Assembly: GCF_000299415.1 (NCBI RefSeq)
Contig: NZ_AMPG01000001.1
Span: 496,001-560,000, forward strand
Direction: 5' to 3'
Source of the DNA: Candidatus Microthrix parvicella Bio17-1
GTDB taxonomy: Bacteria; Actinomycetota; Acidimicrobiia; Acidimicrobiales; Microtrichaceae
Length of the DNA: 64,000 nt
The notes below the pieces were generated by a model. The model saw only the letters and a list, made by a program, of their open reading frames with translations. It was not told the DNA's origin and ran no database searches. Of the stretch, positions 45,341 to 55,114 are shown in pieces; the stretch's first letter is position 1; every line of letters begins with the position of its first letter. A program made the translations under genes and the position numbers.

Positions 45341-45988
45341 TCAGCTCACCGCGATGTAGGGCTGCTGCTCGACTCGGGTGATGGCACCGCCTTCGACGGT
45401 GAAGAACAACACCGACGAGTCTCGAACGTCGAAACCGGTGTCCTTTTTGCCCATGGTGTTCCACAGTTGACGTGGAGTCGCCGACTGCAACCCTCCACCG
45501 CCAACGGGCACCAACAGAATTTCGGTTGCCGATGAGATCGACAGATCGGCCAGCCCCAACGGGTCCTCGTCGGTGGCCACCGGCACGCCGTCGACGAGGC
45601 CCACGCTCACCAGGTTCAACCCGAGCCTCGAGTCCGGGGCATCCACCGTGTTGATCGTGGCCGCATAGGTGCCGTCGGGCATTCCCGCTCCGACGGCGCT
45701 CTCGGGGCCCAGTTCCGGCAGCAGATAGGGCGTTTCGGTCGTGGTGGTCGCGTTGGACGTGGGGCCGGGTGTCGGGCCCGGTGTTGGAGCCACCCCGGTA
45801 ATGGTCGTGGGTGCGGGCGTCGTGCTCTCGCTCCCGGAACCAAACAGGTCGCCGTCGGATCCCCCACATGACGCCACTGCCCCGGAGCCGACGATGACAA
45901 CGCCTGCCAGCGATGCAAGCGACCTGCGGCCCCGGCCCTGGAGTGGTCTGCGTTGACCAGGCGAGGTGTTGAAGAACGTGTGTGCCAC
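45341..45988 (-). CDS. Lipoprotein-like exported protein of unknown function
   Basis: 215 residues. A basic start and hydrophobic segment lead to a lipobox-like VASC at about residue 41. A Thr/Pro-rich stalk (PTPGPTPGPTS) and a C-terminal domain of about 120 residues (DGTYAATINTVDA to ITRVEQQPYIAVS) follow. I do not recognise the domain. It is convergent with serC, with 1 bp between stops. Confidence 0.68.
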   Translation of the reverse strand: MAHTFFNTSPGQRRPLQGRGRRSLASLAGVVIVGSGAVASCGGSDGDLFGSGSESTTPAPTTITGVAPTPGPTPGPTSNATTTTETPYLLPELGPESAVGAGMPDGTYAATINTVDAPDSRLGLNLVSVGLVDGVPVATDEDPLGLADLSISSATEILLVPVGGGGLQSATPRQLWNTMGKKDTGFDVRDSSVLFFTVEGGAITRVEQQPYIAVS

Positions 45989-46122
45989 GGTCGAACCCTA
46001 TCCAGCGGGCGTCACGGCGTGTCACCGACTCGGGCCGGCATCACCGAGGCGTGGCAAACTCGTGGACTTCATGGCGCGTCCATGGCCGGCAGCGATGCAA
46101 ACCCGGGGCCATACTGAGACCC

Positions 46123-47931
46123 ATGACACATGGAGTCGAGCAGCCAGGCGACGGGGACCCCGCTCGAAACAAGGTCTCGACCCCCACGACGACCGAGATC
46201 ATCGCGGAGGTACGGTCCCAACTGATCGGTCCCGGCGGGGCCTTCGAGGTGGTCACCGAGCCGGTCGGGGGCATCGGTCAACCGGGCCCCATCGACATGC
46301 TGGTGTACGCCAATCGGCTCGCACATCTACGCGAGGTCTTTGCATTCGCCGCAGCACACGGCGACGCCACCTTCATCGTCTACGGCGAGCGACGCATCAC
46401 GTTCTCCCAGTTCGTCGCCGATGCCAACCGGGTGGCAGCCAACCTGGCCACCCTCGGGGTGGGACACGGCGACCGGGTTGCCGTGCTCAGCCAAAACAAC
46501 CCCGAGTGGTGCCTCACCTTCTGGGCCACGGTCAACCTCGGCGCGATCCTGGTGGGGCTCAACGGATGGTGGAACACCGACGAGATTCTCTTCGGTTTAT
46601 CCGATAGCGGCGCCAAGATTTTGGTGGCGGACCCCAAACGGCTGGCCCGGGTGTCGGGCTCGCTCGACGGCCTGCCCGACCTGCAACAGGTGGTGGTGAT
46701 CGGAGCGCGTGACCCAAACGACCAGAGCGACTCAGTGCCGGTTCGCCCATTTGCCGATCTGTTGGCAGGGGAGGATCCAGCACCTCCGGCCACACCATTG
46801 GCCGAAGCCGACCCCGCCGTCATCTTCTACACCTCGGGGACCACAGGCCGCCCCAAGGGTGCCATCTCGACACACCGCGGCATGGTGGCCAACCTGCAAA
46901 ACACCGTGTTTTCATTGACCGCCAACGGCATGGTGCTCGATCGGCTTGGTGAACCCAGCTCGACCGCACCCGGCGGCCCCCCGACGGCACTCTTCACCTC
47001 TCCGTTGTTCCATGTGTCCGGCTGCCACTCCACCCTGGTGGTTGGTCTGCTCGGCGGGCTGAAACTGGTGATGATGGAGGATCGCTTCACCCCGGAGGCG
47101 GCGTTGGCCCTGATCCAGGACGAGCAGGTCACCATCTGGTCCACCGTCCCCACCATGATCTGGCGCACGTGTGAGTACCCGGGGCGAGCCGACTACAACA
47201 CGTCATCGATCACCTCGGTGGCCTTTGGGGGTTCACCCTCGGCAGCTGAACTGCAGCGCATGATTCGGGAGACATTTCCCAATGTCCGGGCAACGTCCAA
47301 TGCATACGGCCTGACTGAATCGTCGTCGGTGGCCACCCTGCATCTGGCCGGTGCAACGCTCGACCGTCCGGATTCGGTAGGCCTGCCCATGCCTGTGGTC
47401 GAGTTGGCTATTGCCGATGCCGACGGAAGTCACCTTGGACCGAACGTTCAGGGTGAGGTGCTGATCCGGGGGCCGATCATCATGCCCGGATACTGGAACC
47501 GCCCCGATGCCACAGCGACGACACTTCGGGATGGTTGGCTGCACACCGGCGACCTCGGACATGTGGATGAGGACGGCTACCTGTTCATCACCGACCGTGC
47601 CAAGGACATGATCATCCGAGGTGGTGAAAACGTGTATTGCGTGGAGATTGAACAGCGTCTGGTGGAGCACCCACAAGTGGCCGACGCCGCAGTGGTGGGG
47701 GTACCGCACGCCGAACTGGGCGAACAGGTGAAGGCGGTCGTCGAATTGGTCGCCGACGCCGACATCGACGACGCCCAGCTTCGGTCATGGGTGGGCGACG
47801 CACTCGCAACGTTCAAGGTGCCGGCGATCATCGAACGATGGCCGGGCAAGCTGCCGCGCAACGCCTCCGGCAAGCTGCTCAAGAACGTCCTACGCGGCTC
47901 CGGCCCGGTCAGCTTCGCCGAAACGATGTAA
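46123..47931 (+). CDS. AMP-forming acyl-CoA ligase
   Basis: 602 residues. The ANL family motifs are VIFYTSGTTGRPKGA (P-loop), NAYGLTESSSVAT, GWLHTGDLG, the hinge ITDRAKDMIIRGGENVY, and the catalytic lysine in PRNASGKLLKN. The layout matches fatty acyl-CoA synthetases of the long-chain type with a long amino part (about 90 residues before YGERRITFSQF). The substrate is not predictable. The ATG at 46123 is chosen because earlier frames overlap the divergent lipoprotein. Confidence 0.92.
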   Translation: MTHGVEQPGDGDPARNKVSTPTTTEIIAEVRSQLIGPGGAFEVVTEPVGGIGQPGPIDMLVYANRLAHLREVFAFAAAHGDATFIVYGERRITFSQFVADANRVAANLATLGVGHGDRVAVLSQNNPEWCLTFWATVNLGAILVGLNGWWNTDEILFGLSDSGAKILVADPKRLARVSGSLDGLPDLQQVVVIGARDPNDQSDSVPVRPFADLLAGEDPAPPATPLAEADPAVIFYTSGTTGRPKGAISTHRGMVANLQNTVFSLTANGMVLDRLGEPSSTAPGGPPTALFTSPLFHVSGCHSTLVVGLLGGLKLVMMEDRFTPEAALALIQDEQVTIWSTVPTMIWRTCEYPGRADYNTSSITSVAFGGSPSAAELQRMIRETFPNVRATSNAYGLTESSSVATLHLAGATLDRPDSVGLPMPVVELAIADADGSHLGPNVQGEVLIRGPIIMPGYWNRPDATATTLRDGWLHTGDLGHVDEDGYLFITDRAKDMIIRGGENVYCVEIEQRLVEHPQVADAAVVGVPHAELGEQVKAVVELVADADIDDAQLRSWVGDALATFKVPAIIERWPGKLPRNASGKLLKNVLRGSGPVSFAETM

Positions 47932-47959
47932 CCCGGCCGACGTGCCGCTAATCACTGCC

Positions 47960-47979
47960 CCGCTAACTCTTGTTAGCGG
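47960..47979. terminator. Perfect 8-4-8 hairpin between ligase and lipase
   Basis: CCGCTAAC-TCTT-GTTAGCGG. It sits 29 bases after the ligase stop and 27 before the lipase start. There is no T-run, so it may be an operator for the lipase gene rather than a terminator. Confidence 0.45.
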
Positions 47980-48005
47980 CGGAATTAGTGACTACCATCC
48001 GTGTC

Positions 48006-48776
48006 ATGGGCCACACCTCTCGTGCAAATCCGTCTCGTCCGCTCAAGTTCGCCCTCACGGCGGCGCTGCTGATCGCAGCGACCGTGGCCACCGCGTGTCA
48101 GCCGGCCCCCACACCCGGGCGCGATCCGGTGATCGTGGTCGCCGGAACCTTCTCCCCCGGGTTTGCCAACGAGGTGATCGCCAACCGGCTGCGCAAGGAC
48201 GGCTACAACACGACCGTCTTCCAGCTGCCCACCCTGGGCACCCAGGACATCCGTGCCACCGCCCAGTCGCTCTGCAAGAAGATCGATGCGGTCAGGTCCA
48301 GCACCGGGGCCGCCAAGGTCGACCTGGTCGGCCACAGCCAAGGCGGCCTGGTGGCTCGGGACTGCATCAAGAACTACGGCGGAAAGACCAAGGTCGACAA
48401 GCTGGTCATGTTGGGTGCGCCCAACTACGGCACGGCACTGGCCAACCTGGCCACCGCCGTGACCTTGGGAACCTGTGTCAACCTCACCGCCTGCAAGCAG
48501 ATGGCAGTGGGGTCGACCTACCTCAACTCGCTGAACGCCGGGCCTGACGTCATCTCCCCGGTCAAGTACGTCAGCATCTATTCCGCCCTCGACGAGGTCG
48601 TGTTCCCGACCGGCAACGCCGCGCTGAAGGACGGCGCCACCAACGTCAAGGTGCAGAGCCAATGCCCGGTGCGCACGGTCGGCCACCTTGGGCTCATCGC
48701 TGACGGCACGGTCTACTCAGGCGTGGCCGATGCCCTGGCCAACCGCGCAATCACCCTGAGCTGCCTGGCGGTCTGA
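48006..48776 (+). CDS. Lipase-like secreted alpha/beta hydrolase (lipoprotein)
   Basis: 256 residues. The lipoprotein signal ends in the lipobox VATAC. DPVIVVAGTFSPGFANEV, the nucleophile motif LVGHSQGGLVARD, the acid in YSALDEVVFP and the base in RTVGHLGL form a full triad. It resembles class 2 (LipA/EstA-type) triacylglycerol lipases. It is preceded by a perfect hairpin. Lipid use fits the neighbouring acyl-CoA ligase. Confidence 0.87.
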   Translation: MGHTSRANPSRPLKFALTAALLIAATVATACQPAPTPGRDPVIVVAGTFSPGFANEVIANRLRKDGYNTTVFQLPTLGTQDIRATAQSLCKKIDAVRSSTGAAKVDLVGHSQGGLVARDCIKNYGGKTKVDKLVMLGAPNYGTALANLATAVTLGTCVNLTACKQMAVGSTYLNSLNAGPDVISPVKYVSIYSALDEVVFPTGNAALKDGATNVKVQSQCPVRTVGHLGLIADGTVYSGVADALANRAITLSCLAV

Positions 48777-48830
48777 ACCGCCTCGACCCAATCACAACCC
48801 ACCTGTGGCGAGCGCCGGTAGCGTTGGTGC

Positions 48831-49121
48831 ATGTGCGAAGGCGTCGATCAGTCAGCGTCCAAACAGGAACCCGTGGCCGCTCCCCTCGCCGACGGCGCCT
48901 ACGACGTCTTTCTGGTGGACGCCCACGCGGACATTGCCGACCCAGCCCGGATCCTGGTTGAAGTGACGCTGCTCGAGGGTGACGCCAAGGGATTCGTGCT
49001 CTCGGTGGGATGCCCCTCCACCGAGGTTCTCGGACCGACGGGCGATCCAATCGATCTGCTCGGCGAAACCGGGGTGCTCACCGTCGTCGACGGGGCACCC
49101 CGGTTTCGGCTCGACCGCTAA
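48831..49121 (+). CDS. Small conserved-looking protein of unknown function
   Basis: 96 residues, with a plausible beta-rich fold (GAYDVFLVDAHAD, RILVEVTLLEGDAKGFVLSV). There is no signal peptide or metal motif. Composition and codon usage are those of a real gene. It is convergent with metY. Confidence 0.6.
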   Translation: MCEGVDQSASKQEPVAAPLADGAYDVFLVDAHADIADPARILVEVTLLEGDAKGFVLSVGCPSTEVLGPTGDPIDLLGETGVLTVVDGAPRFRLDR

Positions 49122-49139
49122 ACCGCAGGCCGGCGCGGC

Positions 49140-50465
49140 TTAGGCCTTCGCGGCGGCGAAGCCCACCTCGAGGTCGGCGATGATGTCGCCGATGGTCTCG
49201 ATGCCGACCGACAGGCGCACCAGGCCGGGCTCGACGCCTGCAGAGCGCTGCTCCTCATCGTTGAGCTGGCTGTGGGTGGTGGAACCGGGATGCACCACCA
49301 ACGAGCGTGCGTCGCCCAGGTTGGCCAGTTGCTCGTGCAGTTCCAGCGCGTTCGCGAAGCGCTCCCCTGCATCCCGGCCACCCTTGATCACGAAGCTGGG
49401 CACCGAGCCGGCACCGGCCGGGACGTACTTCGCCGCCTGTGCGGCCCACGGAGACGACGCCAGCCCGGCGTAATTCACCGACTCAACCTGATTGTGACCG
49501 TCGAGGAACTCCACGACCGCCTTGGCGTTTTCCACGTGACGCTCCATGCGCAGCGACAGCGTCTCGAGGCCCTGCAACAGAAGGAACGCGTTGAACGGTG
49601 AGATCGCTGCACCGGTGTCGCGGAGCCACTGGAGGCGGGCCTTGAGGATGAAGCTGCCGTGGCCCAAGGACGGCCAGAAGGTCAGGCCGCCGTAGCTTTC
49701 GTCCGGGTCGTTGAAGCCCGGGAACCTTTCGGCGTCGCCAAAGTCGAAACTGCCGCCATCGACGATGACGCCACCGATCGAGGTGCCGTGGCCGCCGATG
49801 AACTTGGTGGCCGAGTGCACCACGATGTCGGCGCCGTGCTCCAGTGGGCGGCACAGGAACGGGGAGGCCACCGTGTTGTCGACGATCAGCGGCACGCCGG
49901 CAGCGTGAGCCACATCGGCCACCGCCGAAATGTCGAGGATGTCGTTGCGTGGGTTGCCGATCGTCTCGGCGTAGAACGCCTTGGTGTTCGGCTTCACCGC
50001 GGCCTTCCACGCCTCCAAGTCGGCGGCGTCTTCAACAAAGGTGACCTCGATGCCCATCTTGGGAAGCGTGTGCCGGAACAGGTTGTACGTGCCGCCATAC
50101 AGCGATGAGCCGGTGACAATGTGGGATCCGGCTTCGGCGAGGGTCATGATTGCGCACGTCTCGGCCGCCATCCCGCTGGCCACCGCCAGCGCGCCCGGCA
50201 GCCCGACAGCCGTGGTAACACCGCCCTCGAGTGCGGCCACACGAGCCTCGAACACCCCCTGCGTGGGGTTCATGATGCGCGTGTAGATGTTGCCCATCTC
50301 CGCGAGCGAGAACAGCGCTGCGCCGTGGGCCGCGTCTCGGAAGCTGAAAGCCGTGGTTTGATAGATCGGGGTGGCACAGGCGCCGGTGGTGGGATCGCTC
50401 ACTTGCCCGGCATGCACCTGCCGGGTCTCAAAGCCCTGGGGACGCTCGGTGGTCTCGTCGCTCAT
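49140..50465 (-). CDS. metY: O-acetylhomoserine sulfhydrylase
   Basis: 441 residues. The Cys/Met-metabolism PLP fold with [39 protein letters not shown], the PLP lysine in [18 protein letters not shown] and the late VRLSVGIE. It makes homocysteine from O-acetylhomoserine and sulfide. Its promoter region holds a perfect 9-bp inverted repeat (50534-50558), a likely site of sulfur regulation. No metX is adjacent. Confidence 0.94.
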   Translation of the reverse strand: MSDETTERPQGFETRQVHAGQVSDPTTGACATPIYQTTAFSFRDAAHGAALFSLAEMGNIYTRIMNPTQGVFEARVAALEGGVTTAVGLPGALAVASGMAAETCAIMTLAEAGSHIVTGSSLYGGTYNLFRHTLPKMGIEVTFVEDAADLEAWKAAVKPNTKAFYAETIGNPRNDILDISAVADVAHAAGVPLIVDNTVASPFLCRPLEHGADIVVHSATKFIGGHGTSIGGVIVDGGSFDFGDAERFPGFNDPDESYGGLTFWPSLGHGSFILKARLQWLRDTGAAISPFNAFLLLQGLETLSLRMERHVENAKAVVEFLDGHNQVESVNYAGLASSPWAAQAAKYVPAGAGSVPSFVIKGGRDAGERFANALELHEQLANLGDARSLVVHPGSTTHSQLNDEEQRSAGVEPGLVRLSVGIETIGDIIADLEVGFAAAKA

Positions 50466-50533
50466 GTATCTTCGCCTCGGTATCGTTGTGGTGGATCGGT
50501 CGGTGACCGGAATCGATGAGCCTAGGCATCGTC

Positions 50534-50558
50534 AAACCCGACTAACAAGGTCGGGTTT
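50534..50558. promoter_or_regulatory. Operator-like palindrome upstream of metY
   Basis: AAACCCGAC-N7-GTCGGGTTT, perfect over nine pairs, 69 bases before metY and 57 before the divergent CMD gene. Rrf2-type regulators of sulfur genes use sites of this size, but the binding protein is unknown. Confidence 0.6.
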
Positions 50559-50614
50559 AGAGTCCGGGTTTCAAGAACATCGGACGTCGCCGGGTGTTGT
50601 CGTATCCTGCGGCG

Positions 50615-51337
50615 ATGGGGAGACTGCGCCAGGTACCGCTGGATGAGGTGAACGACCCAAGGGTCGCCGCAACATACCGATACATCTTTGGAGACAAGGA
50701 CCCTGTCGCTGAGCCCGGAACCGCCACGGGATCGCCTGGGGACTGGTGGACCACCTTCGCCGCATCACCCGACGTGTTCGCGCACAATCTTGCCGGATTT
50801 GCGTTGTATCGCGATCCCGAACGGAAGCTGGACCCCATCCTTCGTGAACTCGGGCAGACCCGCGCCGGCTGGCTCCGGGCCAGCAACTTCGTGTACAGCC
50901 AGCATCGCAAATCATGTCGCGGGTTGGGCATGACCGAGGCAAAGATCGACGCCATCTGCGCCTGGGAACTGTCGGACGAGTTCTCCCCCACTGAGCGGGC
51001 GGTGTTGGCCTACACCGACGGCCTGGTGGGCGATCACGGGCGGGTGCCCGACGCGGTGTTCACCGAGTTGCAGCGGCACCTGAACGACGAGGAGATCGTC
51101 GAGTTCACCTACATCACCGCCTGGTATGCCATGCACGCTGACATCTCCAAGGCGTTGCGCCTGGAGTGGGACGACGTCGCTGACCCGGTGGCCGAGATGG
51201 ATGGAGGTGACGGCGCGGTGGACGTGATCGAGCCCGGTTTTGGCGGCGGCCGGTTTCGCAGGCACGGCCCCACCTTGGGCACACCGGCACCACAGACGGA
51301 AGCGGACGCGTCGGCTTCGGAGACGCCCGGATCGTGA
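50615..51337 (+). CDS. Carboxymuconolactone decarboxylase/AhpD-like protein
   Basis: 240 residues. RELGQTRAGWLRASNFVYSQ, HRKSCRGLGMTEAKID and the helical remainder (AVLAYTDGLVGDHGRV, ELQRHLNDEEIVEFTYITAW) match the CMD family of small helical antioxidant or lactonising proteins. The usual CxxC is reduced to one Cys (SQHRKSC), so a peroxidase role is unsure. It overlaps the Nudix gene by four bases. Confidence 0.8.
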   Translation: MGRLRQVPLDEVNDPRVAATYRYIFGDKDPVAEPGTATGSPGDWWTTFAASPDVFAHNLAGFALYRDPERKLDPILRELGQTRAGWLRASNFVYSQHRKSCRGLGMTEAKIDAICAWELSDEFSPTERAVLAYTDGLVGDHGRVPDAVFTELQRHLNDEEIVEFTYITAWYAMHADISKALRLEWDDVADPVAEMDGGDGAVDVIEPGFGGGRFRRHGPTLGTPAPQTEADASASETPGS

Positions 51338-51888
51338 CCGTCGAGGACGTTGCTGGTCGAAGGACGGCGCCGTCGGCTCGCTACCAACCGGTGTTGGGCA
51401 CGCTCGGCTTCGTGTGGGATCAGGCCGCCGACCAGGTGCTGCTCATCCATCGCACCAGGCGGCCTGATCGTAAGCACAACGGGTTGGGCGGCAAGTTGGA
51501 GCCCAACGAGGACATCGTCACCGGAATGGCACGGGAACTCCACGAGGAGGCCGCAATCGTGCCGACCGCCATGCGGCTTCGGGGCACCATCTCGTGGCCC
51601 GGGTTCGAAGGGCCTGGCGGCGACGATTGGTTTGGATTCCTGTTTCTCATCACCCGCTGGACCGGCGAGATACCCGACAGCAACGACGAAGGTGAGTTGT
51701 CCTGGGTGCCCCGCAGCCGTCTGATGGCCTGGTGCGATCCGGCCACACGGGCCGACAGCGGCCTCGACCTCCACGAAGGTGACACCCACTTTCTGCCGCT
51801 GCTGTTCGACGACGATCCCCGGCCGTTCCACGCCCTGATGCCCTGGGAGCAAGGGCGCCCCATCGGCTGGTCGGTCACCAGGCTGTAG
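51334..51888 (+). CDS. Nudix hydrolase, MutT-like
   Basis: 184 residues from GTG overlapping the previous stop (GTGA). The Nudix box GGKLEPNEDIVTGMARELHEEAAI is complete, read here as GGKLEPNED and RELHEEA. The pattern is that of 8-oxo-dGTP diphosphatases (RKHNGLGGKLE). It is coupled to the CMD gene, so both may deal with oxidative damage. Confidence 0.92.
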   Translation: MTVEDVAGRRTAPSARYQPVLGTLGFVWDQAADQVLLIHRTRRPDRKHNGLGGKLEPNEDIVTGMARELHEEAAIVPTAMRLRGTISWPGFEGPGGDDWFGFLFLITRWTGEIPDSNDEGELSWVPRSRLMAWCDPATRADSGLDLHEGDTHFLPLLFDDDPRPFHALMPWEQGRPIGWSVTRL

Positions 51889-51917
51889 GGATCACCCGAA
51901 CGAACCCCATCACCGGC

Positions 51918-52820
51918 CTACAGCAGGCCGGTAAGGACCGCTCGGGTGGCCGCGCCGTCGTCACCCCGCAAGAACTCAACGGCGGCAAAATCGGTGACGC
52001 CGATCTCGGCCAATTGCCCGATGCGGTCGCCGACCTCACCTGCGGAGCCGATGATCGCCACGTCGGCGGGACCCGCGGCACCCTCGCGGTCGAGCATGGC
52101 CCGATACGAAGGCAACATGCCGTACACAGCGAACGCCTTGGCCGCCACCTCCCTGGCAGCGGCAACGTCGGCGGTGACCGCAACCGGCAACGCAGCGGCG
52201 ACCCGTGCCGGGCCCCGACCCAGGTCGTCCCGGGCAGCGTTCAGCGTCGGAATCGTGTGGTCGGCCAGCGTGGCCGGGCCGGTCATCCAGGTGATGGTGC
52301 CGTCGGCGTATTCAGCCGCCAGTCGAAGCATTTTGGGGCCCAAGGCCGCGATCAACAACGGCACCGGATCGGCTTCGATCTCGAGCGAAACGTGAGCCGA
52401 GATGCGCTCACCCGAGGCGGCGGCCGCCTCGCCACGCAGCAGCGGGGTCAGGGCCTCGAGGTACTCGGCCATGTGACCCGCCGGGCGGTCGAAGCTCATG
52501 CCGAACATGTTCTCGATCACCATTTGATGGCTGAGGCCAATGCCCAGATGCAAGCGGCCACCCGACGCCTTTTGGGCGGTCAACGCCTCGGCAGCCATCG
52601 TCACCGGATGCCGGGGATAGGTCGGCACCACGGACGTTCCGAGGTTGATACCGGGTACCTCACGCCCGATCATCCCCAACAACGAGAGGGCCTCCATGCC
52701 AAAAATCTGGGGCAGCCAATAGCTGTCAAACCCAGCGTCGGCCGCCGCTCGTGCCGTCGCCACGTAATCGTCGACGGTCACGTGAGGTCCCGAGTTGCCG
52801 TCGAAAATACCCAACTTCAT
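51918..52820 (-). CDS. LLM-class F420-dependent oxidoreductase
   Basis: 300 residues from the ATG at 52820, after AGAGGGGA. A luciferase-like barrel: ARAAADAGFDSYWLPQ, GTSVVPTYPRHPVTMA, HLGIGLSHQ and ALGPKMLRLAAEYADG. The sub-family is usually annotated as F420-dependent TIGR03564-like. The substrate is unknown. It needs the deazaflavin cofactor that most actinobacteria make. Confidence 0.88.
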   Translation of the reverse strand: MKLGIFDGNSGPHVTVDDYVATARAAADAGFDSYWLPQIFGMEALSLLGMIGREVPGINLGTSVVPTYPRHPVTMAAEALTAQKASGGRLHLGIGLSHQMVIENMFGMSFDRPAGHMAEYLEALTPLLRGEAAAASGERISAHVSLEIEADPVPLLIAALGPKMLRLAAEYADGTITWMTGPATLADHTIPTLNAARDDLGRGPARVAAALPVAVTADVAAAREVAAKAFAVYGMLPSYRAMLDREGAAGPADVAIIGSAGEVGDRIGQLAEIGVTDFAAVEFLRGDDGAATRAVLTGLL

Positions 52821-52943
52821 GTGTGATCCCCTCTTGATGTGACCGGATGGGTCCGTACCTGTGTGGCACGGACCCATCCTTCACCACGACCGTTCGCCGG
52901 ACGACGCTGACTTCGTGCTCGGCAGGGAGTCTGGCAGGCGGGC

Positions 52944-53972
52944 TCAGTCGCCGCCGGAAATATCCTCGACCTTGGCCTTACCCTGCGAGATCCACGGCAT
53001 CATCGAGCGCAGTTCGGCGCCCACCTGCTCCACCTGATGCTCCTGACCGGCCTGGCGCAGTTCGGCGAAGCGGGAGCCACCGGAGCGCACCTCCTCGATG
53101 AACTCGTCGGCAAACTCGCCGCTGCGGATCTCGTCGAGGATCTTGCGCATCTCGGCCCGGACCCCATCGTTGATCACGCGGGGGCCACGGGTGAGGTCGC
53201 CGTACTCGGCGGTGGTGGAGATGGAGTAACGCATTCCGGAGATGCCCTGCTCGTACATCAGGTCGATGATGAGCTTGAGCTCATGCAGGCACTCGAAGTA
53301 GGCCGATTCCGGCTGATAGCCGGCGTCGACCAGCGTCTCGAATCCGGACTGAACCAGTGCGGTGAGCCCGCCGCACAGCACCACCTGCTCACCGAAGAGG
53401 TCGGTCTCGGTTTCTTCCTCGAAGGTGGTGTCGAGCACGCCGGCGCGGGTGCCACCGATGGCGTCGGCATACGCCAGCGCCAGGCCGCGGGCCGACCCCG
53501 AAGCGTCCTGTGCCACCGCGATGAGGCACGGCACGCCTCCACCCTCGGTATAGGTGCGTCGCACCAGGTGACCCGGGCCCTTTGGGGCCACCATGCCCAC
53601 GTCAACGCCATCTGGCGCCTTCACGTAGCCAAAACGCACGTTGAAGCCATGAGCGAAGAACAACGCGTCGCCATCGTTCAGGTTGGGGGCAACGTGTTCC
53701 TCGTACGCCGGGCCGATGTCCGTGTCGGGTAACAGCATCATGATCACGTCAGCCTGGGCGGCGGCCGTCGCCAGGTCGGTCACCGCCAGCCCGGCGGCCT
53801 CCGCCTTGGCGCGTGAGGACGAGCCCTCCCGCAGGCCCACGCGGACGTCCACGCCGGATTCCAAGAGGTTCAGCGCATGAGCGTGACCCTGGGAGCCATA
53901 GCCGAGGATGGCCACCTTACGGTTGGCGATAAGGGATCGGTCGGCGTCACGTTCGTAGGACACGGTGGCCAT
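52944..53972 (-). CDS. ilvC: Ketol-acid reductoisomerase
   Basis: 342 residues from the ATG at 53972. The second step of valine and isoleucine synthesis. The Rossmann motif is [16 protein letters not shown], followed by [14 protein letters not shown] (NADPH specificity), [15 protein letters not shown] and the metal-binding [12 protein letters not shown] and [16 protein letters not shown]. It is a class I, short enzyme. It is separated from ilvBN by two lipoprotein genes on the other strand. Confidence 0.97.
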   Translation of the reverse strand: MATVSYERDADRSLIANRKVAILGYGSQGHAHALNLLESGVDVRVGLREGSSSRAKAEAAGLAVTDLATAAAQADVIMMLLPDTDIGPAYEEHVAPNLNDGDALFFAHGFNVRFGYVKAPDGVDVGMVAPKGPGHLVRRTYTEGGGVPCLIAVAQDASGSARGLALAYADAIGGTRAGVLDTTFEEETETDLFGEQVVLCGGLTALVQSGFETLVDAGYQPESAYFECLHELKLIIDLMYEQGISGMRYSISTTAEYGDLTRGPRVINDGVRAEMRKILDEIRSGEFADEFIEEVRSGGSRFAELRQAGQEHQVEQVGAELRSMMPWISQGKAKVEDISGGD

Positions 53973-54212
53973 GTAGGGCTCCATTCGTGGGTGGGGTAGG
54001 ACGGATCCAACCACGACAGGAGACTGCCGAGGGGACGCCCCCAGCGTAGGCGCCCGCCACGAACCGACGGGAAGCGATATCAACGACGCGCTCCCACCTG
54101 GTCAGCGGCGACGGGGCTTGGTGAGACCTTCAATGCCAAATGCAGGCGCTTTCTCAGATTTCTCAAGAAAATGTGCCGGGTTCGGCCAAAAACCAGGGTA
54201 ATATAGACCACC

Positions 54213-55067
54213 ATGAGTTCGCTCAAAGTGTTCAGCCGCCGACCAATCCGCTCTGCCATGGGCCTTGCCGGGGCACTTGTCCTGCTGGGCGCTCTCGGGG
54301 GCTGTGGCAACAAACTGGAGGAGGCGTCGACAGGTTCGACCGCTGTCGACGCACCGGAGAGCACCAGCATTGCATCAAGCACCACTGAGTCAGAGCAGCC
54401 CACCACCACCAAAGCGGGTGAGCTCACTGGCACCAACAGTGGGCTTGGAGCGAAGTTGGGCGGCGAGGCGGTGTCCCTGCCCGGGCTCGACACCGGTTCC
54501 GACTCGACCGAAGACGCCTTTGGCGCCGACGTGGAGCAGTGCCTTGACCAGGAGGCTTCCGACCTCTCCGCCTCCGACGCAGAGTCCGTGCAAAACGATG
54601 ACACCTTCTCGGGTCTTTCCGAGGAGGGCACCCGCATCGTGACCGACGCCATGAACACCTGCATCCCGGCCGACAGCCTGGGTGACCTGTTTGCCACCGA
54701 GTTCTTCAAGTCGCTCGGAAGCGAGCCCAACCCGGAGTTCACCAGTTGCTTGACCAGCGAACTGGATGGGCAGGTGGGTGACGTACTCCTCCAGTCGGCA
54801 GCTGCTTCGAAGGCCGGGGACGACGCTATTCCTCAACCGGTGCTGGATGTGTTGGACGCGTGCGGTGACATCATCATCGGCGACTTGTTCGCTGACCAGT
54901 TCGTCAAGGCCGGACTCTCGGAGGAAACGGCCCGTTGCATCGCCGACGGGCTCGGCGGCAAGCTCACGATGTCGGGCCTCGTCGAGATGGGCCAAGGTGG
55001 AGAGATCCCGGCGGACCTGGAGGCCGAGATCACCAGCCTCGCCCAATCGTGTGCAGCCGACGGTTAG
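54213..55067 (+). CDS. Cys-rich lipoprotein, paralogue A
   Basis: 284 residues. The signal ends in the lipobox LGGC. After an acidic linker the domain has Cys residues in EQCLDQEA, MNTCIPADSL, FTSCLTSEL, LDACGDI, ARCIADGL and a last one in AQSC. The blocks IVTDAMNTCIPADSLGDLFA and FTSCL are matched in the next gene, so the two are tandem paralogues. The function is unknown. It lies between ilvC and ilvN. Confidence 0.72.
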   Translation: MSSLKVFSRRPIRSAMGLAGALVLLGALGGCGNKLEEASTGSTAVDAPESTSIASSTTESEQPTTTKAGELTGTNSGLGAKLGGEAVSLPGLDTGSDSTEDAFGADVEQCLDQEASDLSASDAESVQNDDTFSGLSEEGTRIVTDAMNTCIPADSLGDLFATEFFKSLGSEPNPEFTSCLTSELDGQVGDVLLQSAAASKAGDDAIPQPVLDVLDACGDIIIGDLFADQFVKAGLSEETARCIADGLGGKLTMSGLVEMGQGGEIPADLEAEITSLAQSCAADG

Positions 55068-55114
55068 GCACCTCCCCCGAGGTGCCCGCCCCACCAACCG
55101 GTTAGCCTCGCCCG

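Noticed and set aside
45341-47931. Upstream frame extension of the acyl-CoA ligase to 45982
   Set aside because: It overlaps the divergent lipoprotein start and has no family homology; the ATG at 46123 is in a normal position.
50466-50620. SAM riboswitch upstream of metY
   Set aside because: The region holds one simple palindrome and no multi-stem SAM fold that I can recognise; an operator is the simpler reading.
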